Shown here one piece after another: positions 63,501 through 64,000 of a stretch of 64,000 bases of DNA. The DNA lies in assembly GCF_949628215.1 (NCBI RefSeq), contig NC_134279.1, positions 64,897,766-64,961,765 of the forward strand, written 5' to 3'. Below the pieces are notes generated by a model. That model had not been told where the DNA came from, did no database searches, and saw only the letters and a list, made by a program, of their open reading frames with translations. A program made the position numbers and the translations under genes. Source of the DNA: Phalacrocorax aristotelis (Eukaryota > Chordata > Aves > Suliformes > Phalacrocoracidae). Numbering within the stretch: position 1 is the first letter of the stretch; each line of letters starts with the position of its first letter.

Positions 63501-63710
63501 ACTGAAAAAACAATAACTACCAACAACAAAAAAGATATTCTAAGGAAACCAATAGCGGTTGAACTTGAAAACCAACAAAAATCTTACGGCTTAAATTTAG
63601 CCATTCAGAACGGACCACTTAAAAGCAGTGGACAGGATGGGCCCTTGCTCACTGCAGACAGTACTGGTAATATTAGAACTGGGTTGTGGAAACACGAAAC
63701 TACTGTGTAG
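6312..63710 (+). CDS. ADGRA3: ADGRA3 (GPR125) adhesion GPCR, full coding span of 19 joined exons
   Basis: Joined coding exons: 6312-6580, 21027-21098, 28635-28706, 30035-30106, 30988-31059, 32621-32781, 33647-33860, 34836-35000, 41722-41923, 45657-45806, 48504-48665, 48932-49135, 50199-50412, 50565-50773, 55630-55754, 56302-56425, 58126-58271, 62175-62270, 62468-63710. All introns are GT-AG and the phases join without a frameshift, giving 1,323 residues. Domain order seen: signal peptide (about 1-39), LRR N-cap (44-69), leucine-rich repeats (about 85-186), LRR C-cap (195-239), Ig domain (about 247-346, Cys268/Cys328), hormone-receptor motif (about 353-425), GAIN with GPS (about 430-746), seven helices (about 763-1047) and a 276-residue tail ending ETTV. 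The exon-by-exon match is to ADGRA3, not to its paralogue ADGRA2. From family knowledge, this is an orphan adhesion receptor of the plasma membrane. It is linked to Dishevelled and planar cell polarity in zebrafish, binds Dlg-type PDZ scaffolds, and marks spermatogonial progenitors in mouse. No disabling change is seen. Confidence 0.97.
7380..7475 (-). mobile_element. CR1 LINE fragment, antisense 3' end
   Basis: Read on the + strand, this contains ATCATAGAATGGTTTGGGTT followed by a GGAATGGAC-type stretch and an AGCAGGGACATC stretch. This is the reverse complement of the standard avian CR1 3' end, so the element lies on the - strand. Only about 100 bp is recognisable, a typical 5'-truncated insertion. 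It is one of the clearest avian markers in the window. Confidence 0.85.
10609..10655. repeat. Short imperfect tandem repeat of ATTACAT(G/T) units
   Basis: About four units of roughly 8-11 bp sharing ATTACAT follow one another inside intron 1. Each unit presents GATTA or TAATTA cores, which are homeodomain-type recognition sequences. It may be simple-sequence expansion or a homotypic site cluster; sequence alone cannot decide. Confidence 0.5.
16480..16675 (+). repeat. Possible diverged CR1 3' end
   Basis: The stretch TTCCAACCTGTGATTCTGTG near 16,649 resembles the CR1 3' UTR running into its ATTCTGTG terminal units, in + orientation. The approximately 170 bp upstream is only vaguely CR1-like, so the left border is a guess. 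Confidence 0.4.
18900..20430 (+). mobile_element. Old CR1/L3-type LINE relic carrying decayed reverse transcriptase and 3' UTR
   Basis: A run of landmarks appears in the order expected for CR1-family ORF2 and 3' end. They are a decayed coding stretch resembling the Pro-Asp-Gly motif of the reverse transcriptase near 18,990, an ACAAGGATGATCCAGTTGAT stretch at about 19,325, the TTAATGACCTG stretch near 19,542, the GGGCAATAAAATGGCAGA stretch near 19,655, and the terminal TTGGCTAGATGGGCCTGATC near 20,388. Frames are broken by many stops and indels, so the element is dead. High divergence suggests insertion before most bird radiation. It lies in sense orientation in intron 1. The borders are approximate, and recognition is from memory of the family without an alignment. 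Confidence 0.75.
19233..19248. repeat. (GA)n microsatellite
   Basis: About eight AG dinucleotides lie inside the decayed CR1 relic of intron 1, probably expanded after the insertion. Confidence 0.85.
21027..21098 (+). CDS. ADGRA3: ADGRA3 coding exon 2: leucine-rich repeat
   Basis: This 72-nt exon in phase 2-2 encodes residues 90-114 ([19 protein letters not shown] then NLLERL). It has the LxxNxI spacing of a leucine-rich repeat and a sequon at Asn102. The acceptor is TTTACAG and the donor is GTAAGC. It is the first of four exons of identical length and phase, each one repeat. In the family this ectodomain region is a protein-interaction surface. Confidence 0.97.
21099..28634 (+). other. ADGRA3 intron 2 (7.5 kb)
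   Basis: GT-AG intron with donor GTAAGC and acceptor CTCCACAG. It is mostly A/T-rich with many T-runs. No gene or clear transposon is seen. The stretch at about 21,700-22,140 is less A/T-rich and has higher complexity than its surroundings, and could be a conserved element, but nothing in it is recognised. A G/C hairpin (GGGGG, short loop, CCCCC) lies near 26,595. Confidence 0.8.
28635..28706 (+). CDS. ADGRA3: ADGRA3 coding exon 3: leucine-rich repeat
   Basis: This 72-nt exon in phase 2-2 encodes residues 114-138 ([20 protein letters not shown] then LKRL), a textbook 24-residue LRR with DLxxNxI and the PGAF turn. The acceptor is CCACAG and the donor is GTAAGT. Confidence 0.97.
28707..30034 (+). 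other. ADGRA3 intron 3 (1.3 kb)
   Basis: GT-AG intron. No gene or identifiable transposon is present. It has T- and A-runs around 29,275-29,315 but is otherwise unremarkable. Confidence 0.8.
30035..30106 (+). CDS. ADGRA3: ADGRA3 coding exon 4: leucine-rich repeat
   Basis: This 72-nt exon in phase 2-2 encodes residues 138-162 ([18 protein letters not shown] then VNLIRL), another 24-residue LRR. It carries an extra cysteine (Cys147), which also occurs in the mammalian protein. The acceptor is TTTATAG and the donor is GTAAGT. Confidence 0.97.
30107..30987 (+). other. ADGRA3 intron 4 (0.9 kb)
   Basis: GT-AG intron. An open frame at 30,181-30,492 has no recognisable protein features and no splice signals of its own. 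Nothing else is seen. Confidence 0.8.
30988..31059 (+). CDS. ADGRA3: ADGRA3 coding exon 5: leucine-rich repeat
   Basis: This 72-nt exon in phase 2-2 encodes residues 162-186 ([20 protein letters not shown] then LKSL). It is the last full LRR before the C-cap, with a sequon at Asn163. The acceptor is TTTTTAG and the donor is GTAAGT. Confidence 0.97.
31060..32620 (+). other. ADGRA3 intron 5 (1.6 kb)
   Basis: GT-AG intron with no gene or transposon recognised. A run of seven G is present near 32,035. Confidence 0.8.
32621..32781 (+). CDS. ADGRA3: ADGRA3 coding exon 6: LRR C-terminal cap
   Basis: This 161-nt exon encodes residues 186-240. It shows the LRRCT pattern: Cys195-x-Cys197 ([13 protein letters not shown]), then Cys218 and Cys239, which should form two disulfides closing the repeat stack. 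There is an N-glycosylation sequon at Asn210 (NIT). The acceptor is TGTTGCAG and the donor is GTAAGC. The sequence is very close to the mammalian exon. Confidence 0.97.
32782..33646 (+). other. ADGRA3 intron 6 (0.9 kb)
   Basis: GT-AG intron with nothing further recognised. The A/T-rich 3' half ends in a T-rich tract before TTCTAG. Confidence 0.8.
33647..33860 (+). CDS. ADGRA3: ADGRA3 coding exon 7: Ig domain, first part
   Basis: This 214-nt exon encodes residues 240-311. Ig hallmarks are the B-strand cysteine (Cys268 in LPFQCMAS) and the core tryptophan (Trp281 in VLWYQDG). Residues 245-310 are nearly identical to the mammalian sequence as I recall it, making this one of the most conserved ectodomain exons. 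There is a sequon at Asn305 (NCS). The acceptor is TTCTAG and the donor is GTGAAT. Confidence 0.97.
33861..34835 (+). other. ADGRA3 intron 7 (1.0 kb)
   Basis: GT-AG intron. No gene or transposon is recognised. Confidence 0.8.
34836..35000 (+). CDS. ADGRA3: ADGRA3 coding exon 8: Ig domain end and start of hormone-receptor motif
   Basis: This 165-nt exon encodes residues 311-366. It completes the Ig domain with the F-strand cysteine (Cys328 in NWGCHV), which pairs with Cys268, and has a sequon at Asn337 (NTR lies in NNTRTVD). CPPERVV (from Cys353) opens the hormone-receptor motif. The acceptor is TTCCCAG. The donor is GTTGGT, a weak match to consensus that is rescued by CAG before the junction. 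Confidence 0.96.
35001..41721 (+). other. ADGRA3 intron 8 (6.7 kb)
   Basis: GT-AG intron with weak donor GTTGGT and a very long pyrimidine tract (T-rich, from about 41,690) before CCCCAG. No gene, clear transposon or RNA gene is recognised. The open frames are all short and featureless. Confidence 0.8.
41722..41923 (+). CDS. ADGRA3: ADGRA3 coding exon 9: hormone-receptor motif
   Basis: This 202-nt exon encodes residues 366-433. It carries the hormone-receptor motif core: Trp367-Pro-Arg, Cys380, the [11 protein letters not shown] stretch (Cys404, Trp410) and Cys418. Then comes the [10 protein letters not shown] segment leading into the GAIN domain. It ends in phase 0 before GTAATT. Adhesion GPCRs share this motif with secretin-family receptors, but hormone binding is not established for ADGRA3. 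Confidence 0.97.
43593..43597. repeat. Target-site duplication, left copy (GAGGG)
   Basis: Immediately precedes the TG end of the solo LTR and is identical to the right copy at 44169-44173. Confidence 0.85.
43598..44168 (-). mobile_element. Solo LTR of an avian ERVL-like (class III) endogenous retrovirus
   Basis: This 571-bp element begins TG and ends CA on the + strand, and is flanked by identical 5-bp direct repeats GAGGG (43593-43597 and 44169-44173). A 5-bp duplication is typical of class III (ERVL) integration. The termini (TGTTGTGGCCAGCAACTGAG on the left; TCCCAGCCAAAACCAGCACA on the right) and the G/C-rich middle match, from memory, the reverse complement of an LTR common in bird genomes. 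The element is therefore on the - strand, antisense to ADGRA3. A second LTR and internal genes are absent, so it arose by LTR recombination. An ATTAAA polyadenylation-like signal lies on the - strand near 43,708. A short AAT/ATG microsatellite (about 43,724-43,750) sits within it. Confidence 0.88.
44169..44173. repeat. Target-site duplication, right copy (GAGGG)
   Basis: Immediately follows the CA end of the solo LTR and is identical to the left copy. Confidence 0.85.
45368..45384. repeat. Poly-T run (17 T)
   Basis: An uninterrupted T17 in intron 9, about 270 bp before exon 10. It is not adjacent to a recognisable retroelement, so it is best called a simple repeat. Confidence 0.8.
45657..45806 (+). 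CDS. ADGRA3: ADGRA3 coding exon 10: GAIN domain, first part
   Basis: This 150-nt exon in phase 0-0 encodes residues 434-483 ([20 protein letters not shown] ... [16 protein letters not shown]). The predicted character is helical, as in GAIN subdomain A, with a sequon at Asn437. The final residues (AEKYKE) differ from the mammalian sequence more than the rest does. The donor is GTAACT. Confidence 0.96.
45807..48503 (+). other. ADGRA3 intron 10 (2.7 kb)
   Basis: GT-AG intron. No gene, RNA gene or clear transposon is recognised. Confidence 0.8.
48504..48665 (+). CDS. ADGRA3: ADGRA3 coding exon 11: GAIN domain
   Basis: This 162-nt exon in phase 0-0 encodes residues 484-537 ([20 protein letters not shown] ... 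AQVYST). It continues the helical GAIN subdomain A. The acceptor is CTGTTAG and the donor is GTAAGT. Intron 11, which follows, is only 266 bp. Confidence 0.96.
48932..49135 (+). CDS. ADGRA3: ADGRA3 coding exon 12: GAIN domain
   Basis: This 204-nt exon in phase 0-0 encodes residues 538-605. It contains [32 protein letters not shown] and the conserved [19 protein letters not shown]. The switch to beta-strand character marks GAIN subdomain B. There is a sequon in KCNISNT. The acceptor is GTCACAG and the donor is GTTGGA, a weak donor supported by AAG before it. Confidence 0.96.
49136..50198 (+). other. ADGRA3 intron 12 (1.1 kb)
   Basis: GT-AG intron. It contains a purine-pyrimidine alternating stretch at 49,598-49,627 (GTGTGTACGCACACACAC type). 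Nothing else is recognised. Confidence 0.8.
50199..50412 (+). CDS. ADGRA3: ADGRA3 coding exon 13: GAIN domain
   Basis: This 214-nt exon encodes residues 606-677 ([20 protein letters not shown] ... [20 protein letters not shown] ... [11 protein letters not shown]). These are beta strands of GAIN subdomain B, nearly identical to the mammalian sequence after residue 626. The acceptor is TTTCTAG. The donor is GTTTGT, a poor match to consensus, and it opens a short 152-bp intron. Confidence 0.96.
50565..50773 (+). CDS. ADGRA3: ADGRA3 coding exon 14: GAIN end and GPS motif
   Basis: This 209-nt exon encodes residues 677-746. It contains the GPS: Trp706 and Trp717, then Cys722 and Cys736, followed by [10 protein letters not shown]. 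In cleavable GPS sites the triplet is His-Leu-Ser/Thr; here it is Ser738-Leu739-Ser740, so the catalytic His is missing, as it is in the mammalian orthologue as I recall it. Autoproteolysis is therefore expected to be absent or inefficient (inference), while the tethered-agonist strand remains. Sequons lie at Asn689 and Asn730. The acceptor is TAACAG and the donor is GTATGA. Confidence 0.96.
50774..55629 (+). other. ADGRA3 intron 14 (4.9 kb)
   Basis: GT-AG intron separating the GPS exon from the first transmembrane helix. It carries an antisense CR1 fragment at about 54,401-55,250. A possible short ancient-repeat remnant near 53,255-53,310 was not strong enough to annotate. No gene is seen. 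Confidence 0.85.
54401..55250 (-). mobile_element. CR1 LINE fragment, antisense, diverged
   Basis: On the + strand this follows the reverse complement of the avian CR1 3' region in order. Landmarks are the AATCCTAGAATAACAG remnant of the 3' tail (54,401), CTGCTCAAAGTTTGATCAGC (about 54,453), CTGTCTGGGCAGTATG (about 54,538), CTTGTACTGGGGAGC (about 54,838), CATCCCTCTGAATAGACTC (about 55,158) and ACTTGTTGAGGGCACTGTCT (about 55,219). About 850 bp is recognisable, covering the end of the reverse-transcriptase frame and the 3' UTR. It is heavily mutated with small deletions, so old, and 5'-truncated. Confidence 0.85.
55630..55754 (+). CDS. ADGRA3: ADGRA3 coding exon 15: tethered segment and TM1
   Basis: This 125-nt exon encodes residues 747-788. 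[15 protein letters not shown] is the linker after the GPS, and residues about 763-785 ([20 protein letters not shown]) form the first transmembrane helix, followed by IYHH at the cytoplasmic face. The acceptor is TTGTCAG and the donor is GTATGA. Confidence 0.96.
55755..56301 (+). other. ADGRA3 intron 15 (0.5 kb)
   Basis: GT-AG intron. Nothing is recognised inside. Confidence 0.8.
56302..56425 (+). CDS. ADGRA3: ADGRA3 coding exon 16: TM2 and first extracellular loop
   Basis: This 124-nt exon encodes residues 788-829. [20 protein letters not shown] opens intracellular loop 1 and TM2 (about 797-818). [12 protein letters not shown] is extracellular loop 1, with a sequon at Asn823 and the conserved Cys827 that should form the TM3-ECL2 disulfide. 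The acceptor is TTAACAG and the donor is GTAAGT. Confidence 0.96.
56426..58125 (+). other. ADGRA3 intron 16 (1.7 kb)
   Basis: GT-AG intron. It contains an alternating purine-pyrimidine tract at 57,192-57,235. Open frames on both strands are featureless. Confidence 0.8.
57192..57235. repeat. Alternating purine-pyrimidine tract (TGTG/TGCA/CGCA)
   Basis: About 44 bp of mostly alternating purine and pyrimidine, including GCATGCGTGCGCACACGCAT. It is a degenerate (TG)n/(CA)n microsatellite with Z-DNA-forming character, and the core is also palindromic. Confidence 0.7.
58126..58271 (+). CDS. ADGRA3: ADGRA3 coding exon 17: TM3 and second intracellular loop
   Basis: This 146-nt exon encodes residues 830-878. 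[20 protein letters not shown] is TM3. The following loop ([20 protein letters not shown] then RPML) is basic and then has five prolines at 869-873, a distinctive subfamily A feature that could bind SH3/WW-type domains (inference). The acceptor is a T-run then AAG, so AAG rather than CAG or TAG. The donor is GTGAGC. Confidence 0.96.
58272..62174 (+). other. ADGRA3 intron 17 (3.9 kb)
   Basis: GT-AG intron. It contains a strongly A/T-rich patch (59,040-59,160), a C-rich tract with several C3-C6 runs (about 59,303-59,331), and an A/T-rich dyad around 60,515-60,590 where ACAAATA(T/C)TTGTATT occurs twice. No gene or clear transposon is recognised. Confidence 0.8.
59303..59331 (-). repeat. C-rich tract, quadruplex-capable on the - strand
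   Basis: Runs of C4, C6, C4 and C3 are separated by short spacers, immediately followed by a T-run. It is isolated in A/T-rich intron sequence. No function is evident. Confidence 0.5.
62175..62270 (+). CDS. ADGRA3: ADGRA3 coding exon 18: TM4 and start of second extracellular loop
   Basis: This 96-nt exon encodes residues 878-910. [20 protein letters not shown] is TM4, followed by [12 protein letters not shown] of extracellular loop 2. The acceptor is TTTTTAG and the donor is GTAAGT. Intron 18, which follows, is 197 bp. Confidence 0.96.
62468..63710 (+). CDS. ADGRA3: ADGRA3 coding exon 19: TM5-TM7, cytoplasmic tail, PDZ ligand
   Basis: This exon has 1,243 coding nt, residues 910-1323, with stop TAG at 63,708. 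Cys911-Trp912 complete extracellular loop 2 (Cys911 is the expected partner of Cys827). TM5 is about 919-944 ([20 protein letters not shown]). A long third intracellular loop covers about 945-996. TM6 is about 998-1022 ([16 protein letters not shown]) and TM7 about 1025-1047. The 276-residue tail is Ser/Asn-rich, with a basic [14 protein letters not shown] patch and a [15 protein letters not shown] stretch. It ends in HETTV, a class I PDZ ligand that in mammals binds Dlg-family scaffolds. One uninterrupted exon for the whole tail is typical of the gene. Confidence 0.97.
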
Positions 63711-64000
63711 CATTATAATTCGTTGCGGGACAAATCCATATGAACTGTGATTACACATTCCTTAAAGCTATTAACGCTTTTGAAGACTGTTTACAAACTC
63801 TAGGTACGTGATGCAGGGAGGGAACAGTGATAATCTGCCAAGCAAAAGATTGTATGCATTATCTTTGCTGTTCTTACAAGATGAACTTTTGGTATTTTGT
63901 GAAAATTTTTTTGAAGCGTCAGTCTTGAGAGATGCAGAACATAACTTTGTACACTTTTATTTTTTACCTGTAACCCTGCAGATGTGTCCACAACACATTT
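63711..64000 (+). other. ADGRA3 3' UTR, start only
   Basis: Sequence after the stop codon. No AATAAA or ATTAAA followed by a plausible cleavage site is present before the window ends, so the 3' UTR continues beyond it. Confidence 0.8.

Noticed and set aside
6312..63710. Alternative assignment to the paralogue ADGRA2 (GPR124), which shares domain order and an ETTV end
   Set aside because: Ectodomain and tail sequence, for example the [14 protein letters not shown] stretch before GLWKHETTV and the [20 protein letters not shown] stretch in the Ig domain, match ADGRA3 as I recall it.
1..64000. CRISPR arrays, prokaryotic operons, attachment sites or phage features
   Set aside because: The window is a vertebrate gene with spliceosomal introns; no regularly spaced repeats of that kind exist.

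Overview
This is a vertebrate, almost certainly bird, genomic window. It is filled by one gene on the + strand: a complete coding copy of ADGRA3 (adhesion G protein-coupled receptor A3, also called GPR125). The gene was recognised by reading its exons across AG/GT splice junctions. The 19 coding exons join in one open frame of 3,972 nt (1,323 codons plus stop), close to the roughly 1,320 residues I recall for the mammalian protein. The bird assignment rests on CR1 LINE fragments with typical avian 3' ends, a solo LTR of a type I recognise from bird genomes, and moderately sized introns. I cannot name the species.

Layout. Positions 1 to about 5,550 are intergenic, with no supportable gene. About 5,550-6,700 is a CpG island promoter holding coding exon 1 (6312-6580), with a C-rich, G-quadruplex-capable tract about 85-110 bp before the ATG. 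A 14.4-kb intron 1 and a 7.5-kb intron 2 follow. Four 72-nt leucine-rich-repeat exons lie between 21,027 and 31,059. Then come the LRR C-terminal cap (exon 6), the Ig domain (exons 7-8), the hormone-receptor motif (exons 8-9), the GAIN/GPS region (exons 10-14) and the seven-helix domain (exons 15-19). The long cytoplasmic tail ends in the PDZ ligand ETTV. The stop codon is at 63,708-63,710 and the 3' UTR runs off the window.

Repeats. There are three supportable CR1 insertions. One is an old sense-strand reverse-transcriptase relic at about 18,900-20,430. One is an antisense fragment at about 54,400-55,250. One is a short antisense 3' end at about 7,380-7,475. A 571-bp solo LTR at 43,598-44,168 lies antisense to the gene and is flanked by a perfect 5-bp GAGGG duplication, as expected for an ERVL-like (class III) element. 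No tRNA, rRNA, CRISPR array or second protein-coding gene is supported.

I do not see a new biological system here. The points most worth a second look are the non-canonical GPS site (Ser-Leu-Ser where His-Leu-Ser/Thr is usual), the run of frame-neutral LRR exons, the promoter quadruplex tract, the (CGC)6 arginine run in the signal peptide, and the dated-looking retroelement insertions.
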